DNA from: Melitaea cinxia
Taxonomy: Eukaryota > Arthropoda > Insecta > Lepidoptera > Nymphalidae
Assembly (NCBI RefSeq): GCF_905220565.1
Contig: NC_059395.1
Span: 10,271,289-10,335,288, forward strand
Length of the DNA stretch: 64,000 bases
Reading direction: 5' to 3'
Numbering within the stretch: position 1 is the first letter of the stretch; every line of letters begins with the position of its first letter. Positions 1-12,228 of the stretch are shown here, piece by piece. The notes under the pieces were generated by a model. It was given only the letters and a program-made list of their open reading frames with translations. It was not told the DNA's origin and did no database searches. The translations under genes were made by a program, and so were the position numbers.

Positions 1-155
1 TTGTTATCATGTACACCTGATAGCGGTCGTTACTCGTAGTAGGGATATATCCGCCAACCCGCATTGGAGCAGCGTGGTGGATTAAGCTCTGATCCTTCTC
101 CTACATGGGGGAAGAGGCCTTTGCCCAGTAGTGGGATATTACAGGCTGAAGCGTA
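1..155 (+). mobile_element. tRNA-derived SINE, 3' portion
   Basis: The segment ending in CAGTAGTGGGATATTACAGG matches the 3' body of the longer tRNA-headed copies at 32043-32360 and 34499-34780 (both minus). The 5' head is beyond the left edge. Confidence 0.6.
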
Positions 156-709
156 AATGAATCAAGAGATACCGTATTTGGGCGTTTAAGACGATTATTT
201 GAGTTCTCATTTACACTTAAGGTTAAATGTGTGTTGGAGTAACATAACCTCCGCCGGGGTCCGATTGATCAGTATCCATTTTAAAAACAAAGACTATTTA
301 CAGTTACAATATGACGTGCACAATATTTAATAGAACACAAACAACTGACAGGTAACTATACAAAACAACAACAATAACGAAAATACTTAGTTATTACAAG
401 GTTACTATCAAATCCTTGCAACTAGCACTCAGCCTCAAGCGGAAGTCGTCTCACGACTCTACTTCTTACTACATTAGCTATCTGCTAGTGAAAGTCTCGT
501 CAAATTTGGTCTAGATTAGCCGGAACAAACAGACAGACACAAAAATAGTAAAAAGTGTTATTTTGGTATACGTACCGTTTATATATAGGTACATATGTAA
601 TTAGTAAAAAGCGGTTCTTTTAATATGACAAACAGACACTCCAATATTATTTATTTGTACCTATAGATGTATGTTACTTCAGAACTTGACTAGCTGGACC
701 GATTTCGAT

Positions 710-1974
710 TATTTTTAACCGACTTCCAAAAAAAAGGACGAGATTCTCAATTCGATTGTATTTTTTTTAATGTATGTTACTTTAGATCTTTTGACTGGGT
801 TGACCGATTTCGACAAAAAAATTTTTTTATCGAAAGGTGTCATTTGGTCCCATTTAAATTTAGTTGAGATCTAACAACCACTTTTTGAGTTATATCTAAA
901 AATGCGTTTTATTTGACTATTTTTTTCGTCGACCTACGTTGTATTTTACCGCATAACTTTTGTACCGATTTTGATGATTTTTTATTTAATCAAAAGCTGA
1001 TGTTTATAATGTTGTCACATTTAAATTTCATCAAGATCTGATTACAACTTTTTGAGTAATCTTTGATAACGCGTATTTACTTGACTATTTTTTCGTCTAC
1101 ATACGTTGTATTACTTGTCGATGTAATTGAAGTCGTTTTTTTTCGTTTGCGAGCAAATACAATTGTTTTTAATTAAAAGGTGTTGCGTTTCATGTGGTCC
1201 CATTTAAATTTAATTGAGATCTAACATGTACTTTTCAAGTTGATGATGTCTCTAACAATGCTTATTTTACTTGACTATTTAACTTTTTACTGGGTTTACC
1301 GATTTTGATGATTCTTACTATAATCGAAAGCTAGTGCTTGTCATGTAGTCTCATTCAAATTTGATCGATAGCTGATAACTATTTTTTTGAGTAATTTTTG
1401 ATAACGCGTATACTTAATTGTTTGTATTAAAAAATTAAAAAGTTTGTATTATAAACTACTTCAGTGATATCGACCAAATGATGTTACGTGGCCACACAAC
1501 AACTATACCTAACTTAGTGAGCTGTATTAGCTAGGGTACCAGTTTATTCTTTATAAGTTATTTTGATTCTTCTTGTTTTAATCGAAAGCGGATGCTTGTC
1601 TTGTTGTCCCATTTAAATATTATCGAGATATAATGAGTACTTTTTGTTGACGTGTATTTATGAAACGGCGCGTATTTTGTCACAAAGCGATCTATCTGAA
1701 TTAGGTAAAACTACTTTAGTGAATATCCATCAAAGGATGTTACGTGACCACATCTACTATAACGTAGTGGCTGTATTAGCTAGTTATACCAGTTTATTCT
1801 TTATAAATAATTTTGATGATTCTTATTTTAATCGAAAGCGGATGTTTTTCTTGTGGTCCCATTCAAATTTGATGGAGATCTCATGATTTATTTTTGAGTA
1901 ATCTTTAATAGCGCGTATTTATTTGACAATCTTTTTAACCGACTTCCAAAAAAGGAGGAGGTTCTCAATTCGAC

Positions 1975-2025
<51 letters not shown>

Positions 2026-2660
2026 ATGTTACATCAGAACTTTTGACCGGGTAGACCGATTTCGACAAATTTTGTTTTAATCGAAAGGTGGTGTGTGCCA
2101 ATTGGTCCCATTTAAATTTATTTGAGATCTAACAACTACTTTTCGAGTTATATCTAATAATGCGTTTTTACTTGACGCTTTTTTCGTCGACCTACGTTGT
2201 ATTATACCGCATAACTTTCTACTGGATGTACCGATTTTGATAATTCTTTTTTCGTTAGAAAGGGGACATCCCTAGTTTAGTACCGTGATAAGGAAACCAG
2301 GATCTGATGATGGGATCCCAGAGAAATCGAGGGAAACTCTCGAAAATCCGTAATAACTTTTTACTGGGTGTACCGATTTTGATAATTTTTAATTTAATCG
2401 AAAGCTGATGTTTATCATGTGGTCACCTATAAATTTTATCGAGATCTGATAACTACTTTTTGAGTAATCTTTGATAACGCGTAGTTGCTTGACTATTTTT
2501 TCGTCGATCTACGTTGTATTACTTGTCGATGTAATTGAAGTCGGTTTTTTTTTCGTTTGCGAGCAAACACAATTATTGTCTACTTATGTTTTATTACTTG
2601 TTCATGTAATTGAAGTAGGTTTTTTGTTTGCAAGCAAACACAATTATCAAGAATTTATTT
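710..2660. repeat. Tandem cluster of AACCGACTTC-type lepidopteran elements
   Basis: Heads reading TTTTTAACCGACTTCCAAAA occur near 715 and 1935, and tails reading AATTGAAGTCGGTTTTTT near 1126 and 2535. Between them segments such as GATTTTGATRATTCTT and CCCATTTAAATTT recur several times. Head and tail are inverted copies of AACCGACTTC, so these look like non-autonomous TIR elements inserted next to or into each other. A run of about 41 T lies at 1980-2020. Related copies are at 47805-48055, 54075-54555 and 60829-61265. Confidence 0.6.
1979..2021. repeat. Poly-T tract
   Basis: An uninterrupted run of about 41 T within a repeat. The exact length is not reliable in assemblies. Confidence 0.9.
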
Positions 2661-3080
2661 TACCATTTTATTTATTATAAAATTGTATTGTTAAATTTTA
2701 GATTAAAAGAAGAAAACGATCATTCTATGATATCCATTACCATCTTTAAACGAAAATAAAAGCAAACGAGTAGAGAATACTGAAAAAGTAAAAAATAAAA
2801 GGATATTTCTAATTAAAGGTATATTTTATTAACTTATATTATAAATTCAATAATAATATTTTCATAACCCAACCAGAAAAAAATCACTAATATATTTTAT
2901 TTAAGATCTAAAATAGAATACCTATATATTTTTTAAATAACTCCCGCAAATTGCGAATATACCATGCACGTAATATAATATAATATAATGTAATATACCC
3001 AGCCGCCATTTTGGTAGGTAAAACAAACGCTACATATGTACCTATATGTATAACCTGTATCGGTAGCATCACTAAGTGCT

Positions 3081-3918
3081 CCCGCACACATACAATTGTA
3101 AGTTGGCCGACTAAATCGCAGAGTATACTAATAGGTATAGTGACATGTGCTAGCCCGCACATCTTCTCCAACTAATTAATTGGATACCAATCACATCAGA
3201 ATCGAAATTCACTTCCGATCGACGTACAATTAAAAAGTTGTCCAACTGTTCGTTAGCACGGTTACCTTATACAAGCTCGCTGACTATCCAACTTAGTTGG
3301 TCAGTCGCACGGCAAGATGGAAGACGACTACATGCATGCGCGTGATTTCCCTACGCCCGGATCTTCGTCGACGGGTACGACGTCTGCGTCCCGATCAGTT
3401 GTTGCAAACGAAGTAGAAGAACCTTAATTTAAAAAAAATAGTATGTTTTAAAAATAAAAAAGGACATGGCTTTCAAAAGCCCGTGGATATATAATAATTA
3501 TATTAAAAAAAATCCTTTCTTCAACAGCTAGTCGGAACTAACTTCTAGTCGGAAAGGTGTGTCCTGTTTGATTATTGCTGGCTCAATTAGATATATGAGC
3601 TCATCAAAAGACGAAATAGTCAATTTATCTGGATAACATCTGAGTTTAGAATGCAATGTATGATGCTTCCCATATTTTAATCTATTACTTAATATATGTG
3701 CACCCAAAATTTTCTCTTTTGTTTTCGTCTTCTTTTTATTATTAGAGCGTTTTTTTCCGTATTTTCACGCACACGCACCGCGCTAGCAACACTGTCACTG
3801 ATTAAAGCGAATAGTCTGCGGCTAACCAACCAACAAAATAAAGTTGATCAATAAAATTGTAAAAATACGCAATTTAGTTGTTCGGTAGTCGGCCAACTTA
3901 CAATTGTATGTGTGCGGG
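3081..3918. mobile_element. Non-autonomous DNA transposon with identical 33-bp TIRs
   Basis: Positions 3081-3113 (starting CCCGCACACATACAATTG) are the exact reverse complement of 3886-3918, 33 of 33. The internal 770 bp hold an exon-like 36-codon frame (3317-3427) but no transposase domain that I recognise. I could not define an unambiguous target-site duplication. Confidence 0.75.
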
Positions 3919-3949
3919 TAGCTTTGAATCTTATTACATTATTTCGTTT

Positions 3950-4276
3950 ATTTCTTAGTTTATCAATCTTTCTATCTATACAAATAAATATAATTGGAGT
4001 GTCTGTTTGTAATATTAAAATAACCGTATTTACTAAATGCAAATGGATGTATGCACGGAACATATACCAATATTACATTTTTTACAATTTTGTCTGTCTG
4101 TTTGTTCCAATTATCTCTGAAAAGGCTGGACCGATTTTGAAGAGACTTTCACTGGCAGATAGCTTATGTAATAAGGAGAAACTTATGCTACTTTTATTTT
4201 AGAAATTTATTTATTTTATAACTCAGTGAACTGAATTACCTTTTTTGTTAAATTCCACGCAGACGAAGCTAGTTAT
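3950..4276 (+). mobile_element. Helitron-like interspersed repeat, 3' end
   Basis: It contains the phrase GGCTGGACCGATTTTGAAG followed by a tail ending ACGCAGACGAAGCTAGTT, the usual 3' end of lepidopteran Helitron-like elements. Diverged copies lie on the minus strand at about 460-660 and 35085-35360. Confidence 0.45.
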
Positions 4277-4444
4277 TTTATAACATACTAAATCTTGTCA
4301 CGGATCGCAGTCGACCGCTTACTACTTTAGTACAGTAGTAAGATGTAATATAGAACAAAATTAACTATCTAATTTGTACTAATACTATGACTTTTCCACG
4401 TAATCATTTCAATACAATAAGAATTTAGAAATTACAATTTATAT

Positions 4445-4450
4445 TTTATT
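4445..4450 (-). promoter_or_regulatory. Candidate polyadenylation signal of the ZAD/BRCT gene
   Basis: AATAAA on the minus strand about 100 bp past the stop codon at 4551. It is the nearest canonical hexamer after the final exon. Confidence 0.4.
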
Positions 4451-4550
4451 TAACATACTTTTTGTTATGGATGACGTAAGACTTGTAATGCGACAAGGTT
4501 AGCAATTTAAGGGAGTTATATCTAGTCTCAAAACATGTCAAGTCTTAAAA

Positions 4551-6185
4551 TTAATATGTATTATTAAAAAAGAAATCTTTATCTTTTATTTTATTACAAT
4601 CCTGTAATAGATATTTATGTTGGTCGTCAACTCGACCCCTCTTAAGTAAATAAACTAATATATATTGATAAGGGAAGACAGGAACATTGTGGTGAAAGAA
4701 AAACCGTAGTTTCACCCTTTCTATTATTTTCATGTCGACGAAGCAGTAATCAGCTGAGCAGCAACTACCGGGAGTTCTAGAATATAAAACCACAATGATA
4801 TAAGTATTTTTAAACCTTCATTAATAACAAAATATTAGTGATTTACTACCTAGGGTCATAAGTCACGGGTTTCGCTTTTAGAGTTTTAAATATCATTTGA
4901 TAGTATTGTCTGTATTTTTTCTTCATTATAAGCACAATTTGTTTTCCTTCAAAAGGAAATGACGCGTGTTTCGTTTGTAGCTCACTGTGCCAATATACAG
5001 CTGCCTTTGCCACCTCAACACTCGTGTTATCTATTTCAACTATTTTGGGGTGCCGCATCCATTCATACATTTCTTCCTACAAAGAAAAAAAAATTATAAC
5101 GTTAATATTTAATTTTCTTATTTTAAAACAATAGTTTATAGCATTATATTGTTGTAAATTTTTGGACAAATATATGTGTATACAGTAGTACACACAGTTT
5201 TTTCTTTTTTAAAGCAACTACGCAAACCAGTTAATTTTAAAAGCGCTTTTGTTTATTTGCTCCATTTTTGTGTGTCATAGCTTAGTTATGACTTGTTAAC
5301 TTTTACCATTAAAATAATAACATACTTTAAATAAACTTTCTAAACAAGATAAAAGTTATTTAAATGACACTAGTAAGTATATACATATAGGTATTGCTGC
5401 TAATAAAAAGTTAAGGTAGGTATTGTTTGCCTTTTTTTTAAATAAAAAAATGTGTGAGAGCTTATATTGACTCTACTAGAATAATATCTTGAGCACCAAC
5501 CTACCATCTTACTCATTAGATATGACTTATCTTGTATCCTAATTGAAGTATAAAGTATCTACAGTATAAGTTCTATTAAAATATTAGCTGCCCGGACAGA
5601 TTTCGTTCTATCAAAAGTTAATAGTAATTTTTTTTTTTAATTTTTTTTGAATTAAAACCTTCCGTGAGCCTTAAGGAACATAAAAAAATACATTAGCCGA
5701 ATTGCTCGAGCCAATCTCGATTTATGCGCTTAGCAATAGTCATTTTTATTTATATAGAGAAGATGCGCGCGCGTGCGTGCCTGCGTAGGCGTGTCGTGGG
5801 CGTGTCTAATTGACTATTTTAAAATATATATGTGACTGATAACGTTATATATTATTAGTTCATCATTACAGCCTGTACAGTCCACTGCTGGACATAGGTC
5901 TCCACAAGTTTACGCGAAAAATAACGTGAACTCATGTGTTTTGCCCATAGTCACCACGCTGGGCAGGCGGGTTGGTGACTGCAGGGCTGGCTTTGTCGCA
6001 CCGATGACGCTGCCGCCCGTCTTCGGCCTGTGTATTTCAAAGCCAGCAGTTGGATGGTTATCCCGCCACCGGTCGGCTTTTTAAGTTCCAAGGTGGTAGC
6101 GGAACCGTGTTATCCCTCAGTCGCCTCTTACGACACCCACGGGAAGAGAGGGGGTGACCATATTTTTTAGTACCGTAGCCACACA

Positions 6186-6250
<65 letters not shown>

Positions 6251-9200
6251 TATTATATATATATTATATTATATATATATTATATTATATATAATATATA
6301 TTATTAGTTACCTGTAAAAATTTCTTGCATCGAAAGCTATCATAGATGAAACTTATATGGAGTAACCATTTTCCTGTAGCAAGCGCACAAACAATCATAC
6401 CCGTGAATGTATCATTTGGTAACACTGATATGAAATGGGTTGCTAGCATTTCCATTTTTGTATTTTCAGCTACAACTCCTCCTAATTCATTTACCATAGC
6501 CACAATTCTGTCTCGATCCTGCAAAAAGGAATAAATTGGTATACACTTATCTGTTACTAGCTGTGGTTTGACATGCGTAAATTTGAAAAAGAAATTGCTT
6601 ATAGCCTACCTCGACAAATGGGCTATCTAACAGTGAAATAATTTTTCTAATCGGACCAGTAGTTCCTGAGATTAGCGCGTTCAAACAGACAAACAAACAA
6701 ACTCCTCAGCTTTATAATATTAGTATAGATTTGATAAAATTTAAAGTTCCTCGTTTTTTTTTTAAATTATATAAAGTGCCTTTATAGAGTGCCATTATAA
6801 AGTGCCTTTATACAATGAGATAGTATATAAAATTACCTCCTTAAATTTTGTTTAAAAAAGTTTTTGTTAAGTAAGCTTGTAACAACAAGACAAAGATAAA
6901 ATATTAAAAATTTAACAAGCTATGCGTAACGATTCCGTTTTAAGCCGAAATGCCTTACTATCATTTTGAAAAAGAGCTAATACTAAATTTTTACAAAAAG
7001 CAGGTAAGAGCTACTGCTAAGGAGACTCACTTTCTAGTAAAAAAAACAACATTAAAATCGTCCATGCATTTGAGAGCTACAATGCCACAGACAGACATAC
7101 AGAGAGACTTTCGCGTTAAACTTATAATACCCCTCTTTTTTCGTCAGGGGGTTTTAACCCCATTATTTCTATTAATTCTTTAGAATAATTAATTTCATTT
7201 AATATTCCCTTTTAATTCTTTAGAATACTAAATGATTTAAGCCTTACGTGAATTTGTTCAGAGAGCATGAAGATCTTTTTATCACATGCACATATTAAAT
7301 TTTGTTTCATCTTCCATGAATCTTCAGAAGTTCCACTTGGTGAAGCATAGTCACTATCTATGAAAAACAGAATTGCACTTAAAACATTATAGTCCTAGCT
7401 GACCCAGTTAACTTTGTACCATTTTCTGAAGTAAAACTTCTTTACACACGCTTGACTTGGGGAGTGAGATGGTGAATGCGTGACGACAGCGTCACGAAAA
7501 GTGTGAACGGGCGAGGCGAACGGAGCAAGCAAGAGATGCGAGCACACATTTTCTTTCTCTTTTTCTCTCATAGCCAGTAACGTTTCGTATATCTAGGACA
7601 CAATGCAGGCCTATTGTGCAGAAGTTTTACTTCAGTCATGTGTTCTAAAGCACACTCGTTTTTTTTATTGGTGATAATGTCGATTTTTAAATTTTATTTT
7701 AAGCAAACCATTTCCTGACAAAATGGGGCCTTCCATAAAATACGTCATACTTTAAGAGGGGGGGGGGGGGTAAGAGTTTCACGAAGTATGTCATTGTGTG
7801 ACAAGGCGTGGGAGGGTTCCAAGATGTTGTGCATTTTAAAATTTAGCATATAATATTGTTAGTAATAAAATAATTATATTTAAAAAATAATTTAATTGGA
7901 AATAATAGTGTCGAAACTGTTTTTTGTTTTTATGTTTTCATTTAATTAATAAATTTACATGTAAAATTGAAAAACATGTGACCATCTGTGACAATGATAA
8001 AAAAAGGGGTCAAAATATCGTGAAATTAGATCGACGTAATTCAAGAATGACTCCTAATAATGATACAAAAGAAAGAATTCCAATTCAGTGCAAACGGCAA
8101 CGGAAGTTATGCGCGTACATACATTTCAAATTTTATTCTTTAAGAAATGATATAAGGCATACGGTATAAAAAATAAAACAAAAGGAATCCTGAAGGATGC
8201 ACTACAGCGCTTTTAGATGTAGCAAAATATAGATGTGAAATAGCAAGCATCTATTTATGTGTTAGAGTTTTATTGTTTGAATTAATAATAAATTTATTAA
8301 TTGATTGGAACATTTCAATTTATAAAAATCACAGTAATCTTTCTTAAGGAGTCAACTCCAATAATGTGACTGAGCTGACACACACACACACTTTATATAT
8401 ATGTATATAGAATAATTATATGTATATTATTACTATATTAATAGAATATTTTATTACCTGATACTTCTTCTGGAATACAAGCTTGAATTTGACTGGTTAT
8501 TGTTTGAGTTTTGGAATTTATGGGGCTGTAGTTGGATACCTTTTTTTTAAGCTTGTAATTTTGTATGTATTTACGAAATGGTAAATACACTGCTGTCTTA
8601 GCTTTACCATTTTCAATCAATTTCCGGAAGCTCACTTTTTTTGGAGTACTTTGTTTACTACTAAATGACCTTTAAAATGGGAAATTTTATGTATATAATA
8701 AAATAAATTAGTTTTTTCCTATATATTTTGGTATGTTCTGCTAACATTACTATATTTATTTATAAAAAATTCCATTATAAGATAGTAGACAAAACAAGTC
8801 TTTAAAATGAATAACAAGAAGGGTTAATTTATAAAAGAAATGAAATCCCACGAAATATAATAAATAACAGTATAAATATTTACTTAAGCAGAAAGTTAGT
8901 GCATTCCCATAAAGCGCTGATGTAGGTCCCAGGCATGCCAAAATTCTGTACCACTCACTCATTTCCCAATTTGGAAAAGAAATTTTTTATAGGACTAGAC
9001 GTAGATGTTGGTTTTTGTTCAACTTTTTGACACTCTATCTCCTGGTAGATATCTTCAATGGACCAACCTATTTGCCGCCTGACAGCTTTAGGTTTACTCG
9101 TTTTCACAATCATTGGAGCAAAGTCCACACAGTCTGTTCCCTCATCACTCATCATGTCGTCAGCTTTAAAATGGAACACCTTCAGATGCTCCAAATAGTC

Positions 9201-11030
9201 AAACTTATCAGAGAACATTTCGTGACAGACAGGACAAACAAAATGATGTAGTTTAACATTATTTGTGCAAATATTTAAATGATTTACATAATCCCCATAT
9301 CTATCATACTTTTTGTCGCAGAGAACGCATGAAACATTAATACATTCTGGAATGCTTGTGACAGGTGACATAGATTTTGGAGTTTTTGTTTGGGTGATGT
9401 CTGCTGCTACTAATGTTTCATTGCTACTTGATTTTTGTAGCTGGTTGTGCTCGATTGTGCAGGTGACGTGGCAAGTGTGTGCTCCATAGTTGCTGTAGGA
9501 CTGACTGCAGTATACACACTTAATGGAGTCTATGTCACTATCAGTTTCATCACTAGTTTCGTAGCAAGGACTTAGCTGCTTATCTGCTTGCTCTGCTTTT
9601 ACTAAATTATCATTATTTTCTTCTTTAATGTATTCAGTGTGCATATGAAATTCCTGATCACATAAGTCGTTATAATCAGAAGTAGCTGGCTTATCAATTT
9701 GTATATCTGTCAATTTAAATTTCAAATAATACAAAAAAATTTTAACTATATAAATAATAATAACAACTATTATGAATGAATACAAACATTTAAGTAAAAT
9801 ATAATCAGGTATATAGATAATCTCAAATTATTATGACACTTGTATAGTCATAGCACTTGATGGTTTCATATTGACTCAATGCCAGAGTCATGATATTATT
9901 TTATGGTGGTGATATTAAATTACATGGACCATAAATTAAAAGGTAAATATTGTAATGTGAGATGTAGTCAACCATATTCTATATATATGTATATGTTTAC
10001 TTTTGTGTGATTAATATACATAGTATTATTATTACCAGGAAATTTTCGCATCAGAATGTCAATTCTTTCACACTGAAGTTTGAATAAGTATGCTGTGCTT
10101 AAATTTTCAATGCATGATGTACACACACGGTCAGACAATCCATCACCTTCATGAATCTAAAAGAACAATGATAATATTAGCTTTTAGGCTTTCACAATCA
10201 TTACTAATACTTTTATTTAAAACGAGACTAATAGCGATAATCATCTGGATAACAATCAATCGTCCCTTAACGTCTATATGACACTCGTGGTAATTTCCAT
10301 GTAAAAGTATGAATAATGAGTGTTAAATTTTTTTAATTTAAATAGCTGGATCACATCATCATCATCACTTCAGCCTTTTGCAGTCCACTGCTGGACATAG
10401 GCCTCCACAAGTTCGCATCAAAAAATGGCGTGAACTAGTGTGTTTTGCCCATAGTCACCACACTGGGCAGGCGAGTTGGTGACCGCAGGGCTGACTTTGT
10501 CGCACCCAAGATGCTGCCGACCGTCTTCGGCCTATGTATTTCAAAGCCAGCAGTTTGATGGTTATCCCGCCATCAGTCAGCTTTTTATATTCCAAGGTGG
10601 TAGTGAAACTGTGTTATCCAGTAGTCGCCTCTTACGACACCTACAGGAAGGTGAGGGTGGTTAAATTCTTTACTGTCGTAACCATTTCATATAGCGGGAT
10701 ACTTTAGTTAATATTTAAGATGATGATTTGTAATAAGTCATTAATATAAAAGAAAAACATTTACTATATGAATCTATGAACGTTGTTCTATGACGAGATA
10801 CTGAGTACAAACATAAACAACCATCAAAATATTCGAACGGCCTTAATGCTGTAAACATTGATATATGAATTAAAAATACTGTATAAAAGTAATGTATACG
10901 TTACCTGAACATTAGCAAACGACATAACCATTTCCGATAATCGTATCGTATCATCTTTTTCGAATATGGAACAAAAATCTCCGATTTTTAAACATAGCCT
11001 GCATTTATGGAATCGATTGGTTATTTCCAT
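4551..11030 (-). CDS. ZAD + C2H2 zinc-finger protein with TopBP1-like tandem BRCT domains (8 exons, 655 aa)
   Basis: Exons (minus): 11030-10905, 10156-10036, 9706-8959, 8660-8458, 7357-7248, 6518-6312, 5076-4850, 4776-4551. All introns are GT-AG and the phases are consistent. The start is the ATG at 11030, just before the first ZAD cysteines. Residues 10-13 (CRLC) and 54-57 (CTSC) are the two cysteine pairs of a ZAD, the insect zinc-finger-associated dimerisation domain. C2H2-like fingers start near residues 146, 209 and 240. Residues about 427-515 form a BRCT domain (LGG at 448-450, TH at 463-464, invariant Trp487). Residues about 540-650 fit a second, more diverged BRCT. The stretch GKWLLH...FLQEEMYEW resembles TopBP1 BRCT7-8. 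ZADs are known from insect DNA-binding regulators and BRCT pairs from phosphopeptide-binding DNA-damage proteins, so a nuclear chromatin or repair role is an inference. I recognise the domains but not the gene. The last exon is the least certain, because a stop also follows directly if exon 7 is not spliced. Confidence 0.82.
5863..6187 (-). mobile_element. 330-bp SINE (family A), copy 1
   Basis: Same family as 20346-20677. Read on the minus strand it begins CTGTGTGGCTACGG and ends in the GCAGTGGACTGTACAGG region. It sits in the last-but-two intron of the ZAD/BRCT gene. Confidence 0.75.
6187..6300. repeat. (TA)n and TATATTATA microsatellite
   Basis: A long TA dinucleotide run changes into repeats of TATATTATAT. 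It directly abuts SINE copy 1 and ends just before the ZAD/BRCT exon at 6312. Confidence 0.9.
6560..6735 (-). mobile_element. Helitron-like 5' end fragment
   Basis: The reverse strand begins ATCTATACTAATATTATAAA, the typical start of lepidopteran Helitron-like repeats, followed by GCTGAGGAG. Similar heads lie at about 15700-15842 (minus), 15908 and 16292. Confidence 0.45.
7426..7635. mobile_element. Foldback/MITE element, copy 1
   Basis: Inverted ends CTGAAGTAAAACTTC at 7426-7440 and GAAGTTTTACTTCA at 7621-7634. The interior (GCGAGGCGAACGGAGCAAG, GTTTCGTATATCTAGGACAC) matches the inverted copy at 50432-50730. Confidence 0.65.
10354..10690 (-). mobile_element. SINE family A, copy 2, with target-site duplication
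   Basis: Flanked by ATAGCTGGATCA (10342-10353) and ATAGCGGGATAC (10691-10702), a 12-bp duplication with two differences. The CATCATCATC end is the element's 3' tail on the minus strand. Confidence 0.8.
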
Positions 11031-11426
11031 TTTCACTTTTTACCGTCACTACAAGCATCACTCATTACGCTTATTTATAAATCAAGCAGTACCTTTGAAG
11101 TTGTTACAAGATGCAAAACTCTAGTGTAAAACTTGTTTTTCTAGATTTTGAATTTTGTAGTGTAACGAACGAATTGACGTTTGGCATAGGGGCAACAATT
11201 TTTTTTTTAATTTATGAGAGCTGGATATACAAGTCTTTCGCTCTACACTGTACAAATACAAATCAAAAATCAAATAGGAGCAACTAAAAACTTTTTGGGT
11301 TGTCATTATCAGTCTCAATCACGGTCTTATTACACAGGTAACACTAAGCCCAATTTCAATGGTGAGCGTGACCAGATTTAGTAGATTTCTACGTTTTTGG
11401 TAGATTTCGAGGTACCGGTAACAGCA

Positions 11427-11606
11427 TAGAGCAATACGGAGGGGAGAAGCCATGTACAGGCGTTCCCGCGTTTAAAATTAGTTGCAGCCGCACTGATCAC
11501 TAGATTAAATCTGGTTGCGCGATTGAATCAACATCCTTCAAAAATGCCGAATTATTTTGTTTTTTTGGTTCAAAAAGAGATCTGCCACGTCATATTTACT
11601 AAAAGA
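11427..11606 (+). mobile_element. Interspersed repeat (family K), copy 1
   Basis: The segment with CGCACTGATCACTAGATTAA and GATCTGCCACGTCATATTTA matches 38291-38506 in reverse orientation over about 180 bp, including the unit GAATCAACATCCTTCAAAAA. Unknown class. Confidence 0.55.
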
Positions 11607-11613
11607 TGTCATA

Positions 11614-11947
11614 TCATCATTTCTATCTATTGCAGTCCACTGCTGGACATATAGGCCTCCACAAGTTCGGGCCAAAAATGGCGTGAACTCATGTGTGTTG
11701 CCCATAGTCACCACGCTGGGCAGGTGGGTTGGTGACCGCAGGGCTAGCTTTGTCGCACCGAAGACGCTGCTGCTGCCCGTCTTCGGCCTGTGTATTTTAA
11801 AGCCAGCAGTTGGATGGTTATTTCGCCATCGGTCGGCTTTTTAAGTTCCAAGGTGATAATGAAACTGTGTTATTCATTAGCCGCCTCTTACGACACCCAC
11901 GAGAAGAGAGGAGGTGCCTATGTTCTGTACTGCCGTAACCACACAGC
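11614..11947 (-). mobile_element. SINE family A, copy 3
   Basis: Near full-length copy of the 330-bp SINE, from CATCATTTC to the ACCACACAGC end. It lies in the divergent interval upstream of DXO. Confidence 0.75.
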
Positions 11948-12073
11948 CTTGATCAGCCAGCCAGACCTATAATATATAAAACCGTGACAAAAATTTGAAC
12001 CTGTACAACATTAAGAAATAATGACCAAACATTTAAGAAAACTATAAACACTGTAATTTTTATATAATTCATT

Positions 12074-12197
12074 TTCTGTATACGCCGCTAACCTTTGGAA
12101 TAATCTCCCAAAATTCATCCAAGAAAGCTCATCGCTGTCCAGTTTTAAAAACAATCTTAAGAACTATCTGTTTTCCAAAATCAGTACAGATGTATGA
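12074..12197 (+). mobile_element. 3' end of a non-LTR retrotransposon reverse-transcriptase ORF
   Basis: The + strand encodes YAANLWNNLPKFIQE, then SFKNNLKNYLF and a stop. This is the conserved C-terminal tail of CR1/L2/Jockey-type LINE polyproteins. No upstream RT remains, so it is a strongly 5'-truncated relic. Confidence 0.6.
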
Positions 12198-12228
12198 GAT
12201 GTATATATGTATTATATTTATGTTTTAT

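Larger units (their letters stand above)
1..4550. other. Gene-free, repeat-filled left flank
   Basis: No convincing cellular gene is visible. The interval holds the 3' part of a tRNA-headed SINE (1-155), copies of a Helitron-like repeat (about 460-660 and 3950-4276), a cluster of AACCGACTTC elements (about 710-2660) and a DNA transposon with perfect TIRs (3081-3918). Open frames here are short and cross repeat borders. Confidence 0.6.

Noticed and set aside
1644..1886. 80-codon frame
   Set aside because: It runs through repeated elements of the AACCGACTTC cluster and has no protein-like features.
8756..8962. Minus-strand frame starting MSEWYRILACLG
   Set aside because: It reads from the exon 3 donor (GTGAGTGG) into the intron of the ZAD/BRCT gene; the next exon joins in phase at 8660.
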